Shown here: positions 1 to 8,126 of the stretch, in pieces
Layout: the number at the start of each line of letters is the position of its first letter
Numbering within the stretch: the stretch's first letter is position 1
Origin: Sphingomonas_O antarctica
Lineage (GTDB): Bacteria; Pseudomonadota; Alphaproteobacteria; Sphingomonadales; Sphingomonadaceae
NCBI RefSeq assembly: GCF_965137005.1
Contig: NZ_CBCRXM010000006.1
Location: forward strand, 113,207-177,206
DNA: 64,000 nucleotides
Reading direction: 5' to 3'
Translations under genes and position numbers: made by a program
The notes under the pieces: generated by a model
The model's input: the letters and a program-made list of their open reading frames with translations, nothing else
Told to the model about the DNA's origin: nothing
Databases searched by the model: none

Positions 1-129
1 ACCCCGCGCTTCGTGAAGCGCTACGCGGACATGGCCGGTTTCGTGGAGGATGCGGTCAAGGCGTACGCGGATGAAGTAAAGTCTCGCGCGTTTCCGGGCG
101 AGGCGCAGGTGTACAAGCCTAAGCCTTAA
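1..129 (+). CDS. panB: 3-methyl-2-oxobutanoate hydroxymethyltransferase, C-terminal end only
   Basis: The frame is open from the first base and gives 42 residues ending at TAA (127-129). The segment starting TPRFVKRYAD, followed by an alanine-rich helix and a short FPG-containing tail, matches the C-terminus of PanB. PanB transfers a hydroxymethyl group from 5,10-methylene-tetrahydrofolate to 2-oxoisovalerate to make ketopantoate for coenzyme A synthesis in the cytosol. The catalytic core lies outside the window, so the call rests on the tail alone. Its stop overlaps by 4 bases the stop of the convergent Hpt gene. Confidence 0.8.
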   Translation, partial: TPRFVKRYADMAGFVEDAVKAYADEVKSRAFPGEAQVYKPKP

Positions 130-560
130 AGCCGCCCAAACCCCTGGTTCGCTGTCTCGACCTTGCGTCCGAACCCACCGACACGGCGCTCGACCAGCGG
201 GTTGGTCTCGCGCCCGAACGCATCCATCGTCGCGTGGAAAATCGGACGCAGCTTGACGACGGCGGCCAGCGCCTGGTCGGGCTGGTCGTGCCGCTCCACG
301 CAATCGCGCGCATGGCCTTCGATGAATTCCGCCAGATCGCCGACGCCGTCGGCGCCGAATTGCCGCGCTTCGCCCTTCAGGGTGTGCGCGGGGAGGATCA
401 TCGCCACCGCGCTCCCGCTGCGCATCGCCACTTCCAGCGCGGCGATCGATTTCTCGCCGTCCTCGCGAAAATAGCCGAGGATGCGGACGAAGTCCGAGCC
501 CAGTGCGCCGCGCGCCCCGGCGAATTTGTCCCAATCGATCTTGGCTTCGGTATCGAACAC
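126..560 (-). CDS. Hpt-domain histidine phosphotransfer protein
   Basis: The 144-residue product carries the Hpt signature HTLKGEA, which places the phospho-accepting His at residue 59 of a four-helix bundle. Such proteins relay phosphate between hybrid kinases and response regulators in the cytosol. The residues after about 115 are an Arg/Gly-rich tail outside the domain. The start is GTG at 558-560, 34 bases downstream of der on the same strand, so it may be read with der. No cognate kinase is adjacent; the hybrid kinase at 49.3-51.2 kb already carries its own receiver, but could in principle signal through a shuttle of this kind. Confidence 0.8.
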   Translation of the reverse strand: MFDTEAKIDWDKFAGARGALGSDFVRILGYFREDGEKSIAALEVAMRSGSAVAMILPAHTLKGEARQFGADGVGDLAEFIEGHARDCVERHDQPDQALAAVVKLRPIFHATMDAFGRETNPLVERRVGGFGRKVETANQGFGRL

Positions 561-594
561 AGCATGGGCTTAGCGCGCCGGTGTTAAAGCCCGG

Positions 595-1968
595 TTACGC
601 AAACGGATTTTTTGACGACCGCAGCGTCAGGCGCACCGGTACCGCGCCGAAATCCAGATCGCGGCGCAGTCCGTTGATCAGATAGCGGCGATAGCTTTCG
701 GGCAATTGATCGACCCGCGTCCCGAAAATGACGAAGCCCGGCGGGCGCGTCGCGGTCTGTGTCGCATAACGCAGTTTGATCCGCTTGCCCCCCGGCGCCG
801 GGGGCGGATTGGCCTCCACCGCGCGTTCGAACCAGCGATTGAGCTGTCCCGTCGTCACGCGCCGGCTCCACGCATCGCGCGTTTCGAACGCGACCTTGAG
901 CATCGTGTCGAGCCCCTTGCCCGTCGCTGCGCTGACCGTCAGCAGCGGCACACCGCGCACCTGGCTGAAGCCTTCGTCGAGCGCGGCGCGGACGCCGTTG
1001 AACAGCTTCGACTGATCCTCGGCCACGTCCCATTTGTTCAGCACGATCAGCATCGCGCGGCCTTCTTCGAAAATCTTGTCGGCGATGCGCAGATCCTGCG
1101 CCTCCAGCCCGCGCGTGGCGTCGAGCAACAGCACGACCACCTCGGCGAAATCGATCGCCCGCTGCGTATCCGCCGCCGATAGTTTTTCGAGCTTGTCCTC
1201 AACCTTCGACTTGCGCCGCAACCCCGCCGTATCGATCAGCCGCACCGCCTGACCGTTCCACTCCCATTCGACCGCGATGCTGTCGCGCGTGATCCCCGCC
1301 TCGGGGCCGGTAATCAGCCGCTGCTCCCCGAGCATCTTGTTGACGAGCGTGGACTTGCCCGCATTCGGCCGCCCGACGATCGCGAGTTTCAGAGGCCCAG
1401 CTGGACGTTCTTCGTCCTCCAAGTCCTCCCCCTCGGGGGGAGGCGACTCGGCATCAGCCGAGCGGGCGGGGGCCTTCTCGATCAACGGCAACAGCTCGTT
1501 GAACAGATCGACCATCCCGTCGCCATGTTCGGCACTGATCGCCACCGGCTCGCCCAGCCCCAGCGACCATGCGTCCAGGATGCCGCTCTCACCGCTGCGC
1601 CCCTCGGCCTTGTTGGCGATCAGGATCACCGGCGTCGTGCTCTCACGCAGCCACCGCCCGATTTCGGCATCCAGCGGCACCACGCCCGCACGCGCATCGA
1701 CCACGAACAGCGCAACATCGGCGACATCGACCGCCGCCTGCGTCTGCGCGCGCATCCGCCCGGGCAAAGTCGCCGCATCGTCGTCTTCGAACCCGGCAGT
1801 ATCGATCGCGGTGAATTTGAGCCCGATCAGCTCGGCCTCGCCTTCACGCCGGTCGCGGGTCACCCCCGGCCGGTCGTCGACCAGCGCCACGCGCTTGCCG
1901 ACAAGGCGATTGAACAGCGTTGATTTGCCGACGTTCGGTCGGCCGATGATGGCGACGCGCGGTTTCAC
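595..1968 (-). CDS. der: Ribosome biogenesis GTPase Der (EngA)
   Basis: This 457-residue protein has two tandem G domains and a C-terminal KH-like domain. The first has GRPNVGKS at 9-16, DTAG at 56-59 and NKAE at 119-122. The second has GRPNAGKS at 199-206, DTAG at 246-249 and NKWD at 311-314. The KH-like domain runs from about 355 to the end. Der is an essential GTPase for 50S subunit maturation. The linker between the G domains (about 166-193) is Pro- and acid-rich, and its DNA folds into two adjacent hairpins (see 1425-1462). der follows bamB on the same strand across a 141-base gap filled by an inverted repeat. This bamB-der order is widespread in proteobacteria. Confidence 0.96.
   Translation of the reverse strand: MKPRVAIIGRPNVGKSTLFNRLVGKRVALVDDRPGVTRDRREGEAELIGLKFTAIDTAGFEDDDAATLPGRMRAQTQAAVDVADVALFVVDARAGVVPLDAEIGRWLRESTTPVILIANKAEGRSGESGILDAWSLGLGEPVAISAEHGDGMVDLFNELLPLIEKAPARSADAESPPPEGEDLEDEERPAGPLKLAIVGRPNAGKSTLVNKMLGEQRLITGPEAGITRDSIAVEWEWNGQAVRLIDTAGLRRKSKVEDKLEKLSAADTQRAIDFAEVVVLLLDATRGLEAQDLRIADKIFEEGRAMLIVLNKWDVAEDQSKLFNGVRAALDEGFSQVRGVPLLTVSAATGKGLDTMLKVAFETRDAWSRRVTTGQLNRWFERAVEANPPPAPGGKRIKLRYATQTATRPPGFVIFGTRVDQLPESYRRYLINGLRRDLDFGAVPVRLTLRSSKNPFA
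1425..1462. repeat. Two back-to-back hairpins inside the der linker
   Basis: An 8-base inverted repeat (1425-1432 with 1436-1443, loop of 3) is followed after 3 bases by a 6-base inverted repeat (1447-1452 with 1457-1462, loop of 4). Both lie in the coding sequence for the inter-domain linker of Der (residues about 169-182), where insertions are tolerated. They look like a remnant of a palindromic element captured in frame. This is inference from structure and position only. Confidence 0.45.
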
Positions 1969-1976
1969 GAAACTCT

Positions 1977-2089
1977 CCGTTTGTCCTGAGGAGCCGTTGA
2001 GCCTGTCGAAACGGCGTCTCGAAGGACGTCAGTGCCACGTCCTTCGAGATGGGCCTTCGCCAAGCTCAGTCCCTCCTCAGGACAAACGG
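1977..2089. repeat. Nested inverted repeat between bamB and der
   Basis: A perfect 17-base outer inverted repeat (1977-1993 with 2073-2089) encloses a perfect 13-base inner one (2017-2029 with 2037-2049, loop of 7). The arms contain the motifs GTCCTGAGGAG and TCGAAGGACG, similar to intergenic palindromes I recall as common in sphingomonads. In the bamB-der transcript it would form a long branched hairpin, which could shield the 3' end of the bamB message or reduce read-through into der. Confidence 0.75.
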
Positions 2090-2109
2090 GTTGAATATGC
2101 GGGTCGGGG

Positions 2110-3435
2110 TCATCGAAACGCGATGATCCGCCCGTCGTTCGTCAACACGTACAACGTCGAATTGGCGACGATCGGCGGCAGGCTCATCGGCGCCTTCAAC
2201 TGCATGATGCCGCCCGCCGCGCCGGTTTCGGGCGACACGCTCTGCATCTGGCCCTCGGTATTGACCAGCCACAAATTGCCGCCCGCCAGCACGGGACCGG
2301 ACCAGCTGACCGGCTGACCCTTGTTCTTCTTGCCGGTGTAGCGGCGCAGCTGCGTCACCCATTTCACCTTGCCGGTGCCGCGCGACACGCACAGCAGCTT
2401 GGCCTCATCGGTGACCACGAACACCCAATCGCCCGCGACCGAGGGGGTCGAAATCCCCGCAATGTTCAGCTCCCACGCGCGTTGTCCGGTGACCAGCTCC
2501 AGCGCCACCATGCGCCCGCCCTGGCCCAGCGCGAACACCCGGCCCTGATCGATCACCGCGCCGGCATCGACGTCGGTCAGGCTGCCGACGCTGGTGTTGA
2601 TGCTGGTCCGCGACAAGGCGTCGTTCCACAACGTCCGCCCGTTTTCGTAACGATAGGCGTTGAGATCACCCGACGAGAAACCTTCGACGACCGTACCCTG
2701 CGCCACCGATGGGGCCGCGGCCCCGAAGACGTTGGCCAGCTGCACCGCGGCGGCGCTGGTCCACTGCGTCGCGCCGTCGGCGGTGTTCAGCGCGAACAGC
2801 TGATTGTCCTGCGTGATGACATAGATGCTGCCCGCATCCACCGTCGGACTGCCGCGCAATGGTGCGCCCAATTTCTTGCGCCAGATCAAGGATCCGTCCG
2901 CCGCCTTCAACGCCCCGGCATCGCCCAGGCCGTTGGTGACGTACAGCGTATCGCCATCGACGCTGACGCCGCCGCCGAACAGCGACTTCGCGTCGCCCTT
3001 GGCCGGATCGCCAAACTGCACCGCCCAGATTTTCGCGCCGGTATTCGCGTCGAACGCCGTGACCGTCGCATCGACACCCATCGCATACAGCCGGCCGCCC
3101 GCCACCACCGGCGTCGCCGCCAGTCGAGATTGCTTGTTGCCACCCGCGATGCGTGCTTCCCATATGCGTGTCGGGGTCGCCGACAGCGCGAGATGACCAA
3201 GCGATTTGTCCGCGCTGCCCCCGGTCATCGCCCAACTGTCATTGACGATCGGCGCGGGCAGGCTGACCGGCACCGACGCCAGCGACGGATCGGTTTCGAC
3301 GCCGCTCTCCGCCGTCAGGATCGAGACCCGCTCGCCCAGCAACACGCCCTTGGGCTTGGCCTTTTTGAACACGCCGCACCCGGCGAGCGCGAGGGTCATG
3401 GCGAGGACGATGGCCCCGCGATTATGCTTCATCAT
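2110..3435 (-). CDS. bamB: Outer-membrane assembly lipoprotein BamB (PQQ-like beta-propeller)
   Basis: The protein starts with a lipoprotein signal peptide whose lipobox LAGC puts the lipidated Cys at residue 20. It then shows repeated beta-propeller blades of the PQQ type (for example GGRLYAMG, DTLYVTNG, GSIYVITQ, GGNLWLVN, NSTLYVLT). At 441 residues it is slightly longer than E. coli BamB. It scaffolds the BAM complex that inserts beta-barrel proteins into the outer membrane. The first ATG overlaps the stop of the upstream TPR gene by 4 bases; a second in-frame ATG follows at once. Upstream TPR protein and downstream der form one likely operon. Confidence 0.92.
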   Translation of the reverse strand: MMKHNRGAIVLAMTLALAGCGVFKKAKPKGVLLGERVSILTAESGVETDPSLASVPVSLPAPIVNDSWAMTGGSADKSLGHLALSATPTRIWEARIAGGNKQSRLAATPVVAGGRLYAMGVDATVTAFDANTGAKIWAVQFGDPAKGDAKSLFGGGVSVDGDTLYVTNGLGDAGALKAADGSLIWRKKLGAPLRGSPTVDAGSIYVITQDNQLFALNTADGATQWTSAAAVQLANVFGAAAPSVAQGTVVEGFSSGDLNAYRYENGRTLWNDALSRTSINTSVGSLTDVDAGAVIDQGRVFALGQGGRMVALELVTGQRAWELNIAGISTPSVAGDWVFVVTDEAKLLCVSRGTGKVKWVTQLRRYTGKKNKGQPVSWSGPVLAGGNLWLVNTEGQMQSVSPETGAAGGIMQLKAPMSLPPIVANSTLYVLTNDGRIIAFR

Positions 3436-4130
3436 TGAACTACCGCCCTTGGTGCCTGTGTGGCATCGACGCCGTTGGCCGCGGCAAGCTGAACCGCGCG
3501 CGAACGCATCGCCTCCGGCACGCCTTGATCGATCGCCATCGCCGCGAACATCGTCCCCGCCACCTTGGGCTTGCCCATCCGCATATAGGCGATGCCGGTC
3601 ATTTCACCGGCGCTGCCGAAAAAGCTGTTGCCGGGGACGGCCAGCGGACGCAGCCGGTCGACGACCTGCGCCGGCGTCAATTTGTCATATTCGGCCGCGG
3701 TCTGGCGAATGATCGCCAGGTCGCGGAACGGCTGGTCGAGGCTCGTGTCGGCGGCGATCGCGGCATAACGCTTTGCCGCGCCGTCCACATCGCCCTTGTC
3801 GAGCGCGGTCGCGGCCAGCGCCAATTGCGCCGTCGCGCGATAGCCATTGGTCTTGGATGCGGCGAGCGGGGTCAGCAGCGCGGTCGCACCGGTGACGTCG
3901 TTCGCCTCCAGCTTCTGGAGCGATTGCGCCATCTGCTCGCCCTCGACGCCGCGCGCTTCATATTGCTGGTTGCGCCAGAACAGCCAGCCACCGAATGCGA
4001 TCAGCCCGACGACGATCGCGACGATGGCGATGCGACCCCACCGCCGCCACAGGCCCATCGCCTGGTCGCGGCGCAGCTCGTCATCGACTTCGCGCATAAA
4101 GGCTTCATTGGTTTCGGGCGCGATGGCCAA
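3432..4130 (-). CDS. YfgM-like TPR membrane protein
   Basis: The 232-residue protein has a short cytosolic N-terminus, one transmembrane helix (about residues 34-52, ending GGWLFW), and a periplasmic helical region with degenerate TPR repeats. This is the layout of the YfgM family, a SecYEG-associated periplasmic chaperone often encoded directly upstream of bamB. Here too it precedes bamB with a 4-base ATGA overlap, consistent with a joint role in delivering outer-membrane proteins. The function is inferred from family and context. Confidence 0.8.
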   Translation of the reverse strand: MAIAPETNEAFMREVDDELRRDQAMGLWRRWGRIAIVAIVVGLIAFGGWLFWRNQQYEARGVEGEQMAQSLQKLEANDVTGATALLTPLAASKTNGYRATAQLALAATALDKGDVDGAAKRYAAIAADTSLDQPFRDLAIIRQTAAEYDKLTPAQVVDRLRPLAVPGNSFFGSAGEMTGIAYMRMGKPKVAGTMFAAMAIDQGVPEAMRSRAVQLAAANGVDATQAPRAVVQ

Positions 4131-4133
4131 AGT

Positions 4134-5399
4134 TCAGGCTCCGGGAAATTGCTCGCGCGGCCCTAGCTGACCCGCGCGCCGGAGGAAAGGCTGGCGCTCA
4201 CCCCGCGCCAGACTGCGCCATAACCATTCAAGCGGGCCGTAGTGGAACCGCGCCAGCCACGGCTTCGACCACAACAGAATCAACGTCCACACACCCAGCA
4301 CGATCCAGTACAGCTGCGCCCGCTCCAGCGTGCCGAACAGCCCGAAGCCATAGCCGTAAAACAATGTCGTCGTGATCAGCGTCGTCCCGAGATAATTCGA
4401 AAATGCCATCCGCCCCGCCGCCGCCAGCCGGGTCACCAGCCACCGCATCGCCCCCGATTGAACCAGCAGGATCAACGCCGCCGCATATCCGAACGCCACG
4501 AACAGCCGCAGCAACAGGCTCAGATTGTTGGTCAGCGTCATCAACACCGGATCGAAATGCGACGCGATCAGCCAGCGCACGATCGGCACGTAAGCGAGCA
4601 ACGCCACTGCTCCGGCCGACGCCACCCACACATAACGCCGCCGCCGCCATGCCCCGCCCAGAAACCCGCTGCGATACGCCGCCAGTCCCAGCGCCGCGAT
4701 GCCGACGCCGCCGGGCAGATTGACCGGCAGGAACAGCGTTTGAAACATCGTGATCATCGGCTTGCGTGCCTCGAACGCGCTCCAGAACCCGCCGCGATAA
4801 TGTTCCAGTTCGAACGCGATCACCGATTTGGGCGGCGCGAGTTGCACCAACATCTCGGTCCATGCCTGCCGTGCCGCTGCGCTCGCGCCCGGCATGCTCG
4901 CCGCCTCACGCAGTTTTTCCGCCGCCGCGCCATTGGCCAGTTCCATGCCTGCGCCCACGACGATCAACAGCAACCCGGCATAGATCAACGCCGACACCGG
5001 CCATTTGCGCGCGACGAACAGGATCGCGCCGATGCACGCATATTCGACCAGAATATCGCCATACCAGAACAGCCAGCCATGGATCATACCGAACGCCAGC
5101 AACCACACCATGCGGCTGTAATGCACCCGCGCCGGATGCTCGGCCCGGTCGGTGGTGATCGCCAGGCTGGCGCCGAACAGCATCGTGAACAGCATCCGCA
5201 TCTTGCCGTCGGCAAAGACGTAGGCCAGCGCCCACGCCGCCAGATTGCCGCCCGTCGCCCCGCCGTAATAGCTTGGGTCGATATAGGCATAGCCGGGCTC
5301 GCCCATCGACACGATGTTCATGATCAGGATGCCGCACACCGCAAAGCCGCGGATCGCATCGACCGTTTCCAGCCGGCCCTTCAACTCAAATGCGCTCAA
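4134..5399 (-). CDS. DUF418 family polytopic membrane protein
   Basis: About 421 residues with roughly ten hydrophobic segments. The N-terminal stretch VDAIRGFAVCGILIMNI is typical of DUF418 (YeiB-like) proteins, which resemble acyltransferase-3 membrane domains. The reaction is unknown. I chose the TTG at 5397-5399: it overlaps the antiporter stop by 4 bases (TTGA), sits behind a G-rich Shine-Dalgarno-like stretch, and makes the family motif start near residue 10. The frame can be read further upstream to 5591, but only by running through the antiporter gene with an Arg-rich sequence unlike a membrane protein. It is the third gene of a glycosyltransferase - antiporter - DUF418 operon. Confidence 0.82.
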   Translation of the reverse strand: MSAFELKGRLETVDAIRGFAVCGILIMNIVSMGEPGYAYIDPSYYGGATGGNLAAWALAYVFADGKMRMLFTMLFGASLAITTDRAEHPARVHYSRMVWLLAFGMIHGWLFWYGDILVEYACIGAILFVARKWPVSALIYAGLLLIVVGAGMELANGAAAEKLREAASMPGASAAARQAWTEMLVQLAPPKSVIAFELEHYRGGFWSAFEARKPMITMFQTLFLPVNLPGGVGIAALGLAAYRSGFLGGAWRRRRYVWVASAGAVALLAYVPIVRWLIASHFDPVLMTLTNNLSLLLRLFVAFGYAAALILLVQSGAMRWLVTRLAAAGRMAFSNYLGTTLITTTLFYGYGFGLFGTLERAQLYWIVLGVWTLILLWSKPWLARFHYGPLEWLWRSLARGERQPFLRRAGQLGPREQFPGA

Positions 5400-7000
5400 T
5401 GCCCGCCCCCGATGCTCGCGATCGCATGGTGGACGCGCGCTTCCTCCAGGTCCAGTTCGCGCTCGATCCGCCGCCGCGCGCCATCGGTCAGGCGGTTTTC
5501 GAGATATTCGGCACTGACGGTGCGGCGTTCGATCTCGATCAAATCGAGCTGCAAATGCCCCGCCTCGCGCGATTCGTCGTCGATCGAACATCGCCCGCCA
5601 TCGAGTTGATGCAACCGGTCGCCATGCCGCCGCTTGAGCGCCTCAATCTCTTCCGCCTCGCAACTATTGCCTTCGACGGTATCGAGGTGCGCCAGCACCG
5701 CTTCGATCCCCAGCCGCCGGACGCGGCGCTCGTCCGCGCTATTGCCCTTGCGTTCCTCGGCCCCCTCGTTGGTCAGCCCCAGCAACCGCGCCAGCGTGCC
5801 CATGAACGGCCCGATGCCCAGCATCGTCATGACGATCACCGCGAACGTCGCGAACAACAATGTGTCGCGCTCTGGAAACGGCTTGCCGCCGACCATCAGC
5901 GGGATCGACAGCGCGGCGATCATGCTGACCACGCCGCGCACCCCGGCAGACGCCACGAAGAACGGCGTACGCCAATGCGGCGGCGGGTCGATCCGCCGGA
6001 TCGCCGGGATCATTCGCGGCAAATACGTCGCCGGAAAGACCCAGGCGAACCGCACCACCACCACGGTCACGCACGTCAGCGCCGCAACCGCCAGCGCATG
6101 GACCCAACCAAAGCCCTGCATCGCCGCGCCCAGCGCCTTGACCTGCAACCCGGTGAGCAGGAACGCCGCACCCTCCACACCCCACGCCACCAGGTCCCAG
6201 ATGAAATAGCCCTGCAGCCGCGTCTGCGGGCGGATCAGATCGCGCCCGTTCCACGACACCCACAGCCCGGCGACGACCGTCGCAATGACGCCCGACCCGC
6301 CCAGTTCATGCGCCGGCAGGAACGCCAGATACGGCGTCGCCAGCGCCAACAGCACTTCGGACCGCGGATCGTTGCTGTAATGCCGCGCCTTGAGCGCGAT
6401 CCAGCCGATCGCACAGCCGTAAATCGTCTCGCTGACCAATATGCCGATGAAGCTCAGCGCGGCGCGCGCCGGCTCGAACGCCCCCGTCGCCACCGCACCC
6501 ACCGCGAAGCTGAACGCGACCAGCGCCGTCGCATCGTTGATCAGGCTTTCGCCCTCCAGCACCGTGCGCACGCGCCGCGGCACCGCGACATCGCGGAGCA
6601 CGGCGGCGGGCGCGACCGCATCGGGCGGCGACACGATCGCGCCGAGCACGAACCCCACCGCCAACGGCATGCCCATGACGAAATACAGCAGCCCCGCCAC
6701 GGCACTCGCGGTAAAGATCACGCATCCGATCGCCAGCAGCAGAATCGCGCGCAAATTCGACCGGAACCCGCGCCAGCTCATCCCGACGCCCGACGAATAC
6801 AGGATCGGCGGCAACAATGTGATCAGCACCAGCTGCGGCTCGACATGTACCGGCGGCATGCCGGGCACGAACGCGATGGCCATGCCACCGAGCAGCAGGA
6901 CGATCGGCGCGGCGATCTTGGTCACCCGCGCCACGACGCTCAGCACCGCCAGCGCGATCGCCGCCAGCGGCAGCGCGAACAGCTGGACCGTCTCGCTCAT
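5396..7000 (-). CDS. CPA1-family Na+(K+)/H+ antiporter
   Basis: 534 residues from the ATG at 6998-7000, which overlaps the upstream glycosyltransferase stop by 4 bases; an alternative TTG lies 12 bases earlier. About twelve transmembrane helices occupy the first 420 residues. Family hallmarks are the SPPDAVAP stretch in the cation-binding region and the ESLINDATA motif with the Asp of CPA1 exchangers. A charged cytosolic tail of roughly 110 residues follows and could be regulatory. The protein should exchange cytosolic Na+ or K+ for protons across the inner membrane. Ion specificity cannot be read from sequence. Confidence 0.9.
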   Translation of the reverse strand: MSETVQLFALPLAAIALAVLSVVARVTKIAAPIVLLLGGMAIAFVPGMPPVHVEPQLVLITLLPPILYSSGVGMSWRGFRSNLRAILLLAIGCVIFTASAVAGLLYFVMGMPLAVGFVLGAIVSPPDAVAPAAVLRDVAVPRRVRTVLEGESLINDATALVAFSFAVGAVATGAFEPARAALSFIGILVSETIYGCAIGWIALKARHYSNDPRSEVLLALATPYLAFLPAHELGGSGVIATVVAGLWVSWNGRDLIRPQTRLQGYFIWDLVAWGVEGAAFLLTGLQVKALGAAMQGFGWVHALAVAALTCVTVVVVRFAWVFPATYLPRMIPAIRRIDPPPHWRTPFFVASAGVRGVVSMIAALSIPLMVGGKPFPERDTLLFATFAVIVMTMLGIGPFMGTLARLLGLTNEGAEERKGNSADERRVRRLGIEAVLAHLDTVEGNSCEAEEIEALKRRHGDRLHQLDGGRCSIDDESREAGHLQLDLIEIERRTVSAEYLENRLTDGARRRIERELDLEEARVHHAIASIGGGH

Positions 7001-7917
7001 TTGCTCAGCCAATCCGGCGGCCCGCGCTCGTCACGCAGACCGGCGCACAGCCCCTGCCACGCATATCCCGCCTGCGCCCACGCCCCGCGCCGCACGAATT
7101 TGAGCAGCAACTGCGCGATCAGCAGCACGAACGCCACCGGCACCCGCGCCGGCCACACGTCGCGCGTCACATTCACCTTGTTGCGCTCGTCGAGATAGAT
7201 CGGCAGCTTTGGTCGCGACCGCATCGCCGCATTCGACCCCGTCACCGCGCCCTGCCGGTGCAGCACCAGAGCCTCCGGCGCAAAGCCGAGCTTCAACCCG
7301 CGCGCCCGCGCCCGCAGGCACCATTCGACCTCTTCGCAATACAGGAAATAATCCTCGCGCATCGGCCCCGCCAGCGCGAGAAATCGCGGCGAGACCAGCA
7401 TCGACGCGCCAAGCAGATAATTCTGCCGTCCCTCGACCTCCGCCGCATCGGGCAAGGCGGTCACCGGCAGACCGTAGCCGATCGACACCGGCCGCCCGGC
7501 CCAGCCATGCCACTGCCCGCCGCACCCCTGCACGCGCTCGTCCTCGAAATGCAGCACGCCGCCGGTCGCATCTACATCGCCGCGCGCCAGCCGCGCGACC
7601 AACGCCGCCAGCGCCCCTGGCGAAGGCTCGGTATCCGGATTGAGGATCCACCACGCGGTCGCATCGGGCCGCGCCCGCATCCCGACATTACAGCCGCCGG
7701 CAAAGCCGATATTCCCGCCCCCGTCGATCACCTCGACCGCCTGCCCGGCGGCGAGTGTCGTCGGAAGCGCCGCCTGCGTCGCGGCAGTCGCCTCGGCGCC
7801 GCCATTTTCACAGACGACGACGTCGAAATCCGCATGCGTCTGCCGCGCCAATGCTTCGAGGCACCGCGCCACGTCCGCCTGACTGCGAAACGACACGATA
7901 CAAACGGCGACAGTCAT
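6997..7917 (-). CDS. Family 2 glycosyltransferase (rhamnosyltransferase-like)
   Basis: 306 residues with a GT-A fold. It opens with a nucleotide-sugar binding beta strand (VAVCIVSFRS), and has NPDTEP as the DXD-like metal-binding motif near residues 93-98 and an EEVEWCLRA helix typical of WbbL-like rhamnosyltransferases. It lies 5.3 kb outside the main polysaccharide locus and heads the antiporter/DUF418 operon, so its acceptor may be a different glycan. Donor sugar is not determinable here. Confidence 0.85.
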   Translation of the reverse strand: MTVAVCIVSFRSQADVARCLEALARQTHADFDVVVCENGGAEATAATQAALPTTLAAGQAVEVIDGGGNIGFAGGCNVGMRARPDATAWWILNPDTEPSPGALAALVARLARGDVDATGGVLHFEDERVQGCGGQWHGWAGRPVSIGYGLPVTALPDAAEVEGRQNYLLGASMLVSPRFLALAGPMREDYFLYCEEVEWCLRARARGLKLGFAPEALVLHRQGAVTGSNAAMRSRPKLPIYLDERNKVNVTRDVWPARVPVAFVLLIAQLLLKFVRRGAWAQAGYAWQGLCAGLRDERGPPDWLSK

Positions 7918-8126
7918 GCGGCGAACGGGCTCATCGCACAGGCGATAAGCGAAGCATTCGGCGCTTCATAGAGACCACGCATGCGCAACGTTTCCGCGCC
8001 AGGGAAATGTTGACGCCACCGCCCGACAGAGGCAGTTTCGTTTTGCGGGCTAACGCGGACGCCCGGTTAGACGGCGCGCCGTCCAAGTTCCGCTCCACGT
8101 GCCGCGCCGGCGGCTTGGAGCGAATT

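Noticed and set aside
5400..5591. N-terminal extension of the DUF418 protein to 5591
   Set aside because: It lies wholly inside the antiporter gene, is Arg-rich and does not look like a membrane protein; a TTG at 5399 with a TTGA overlap explains the start.
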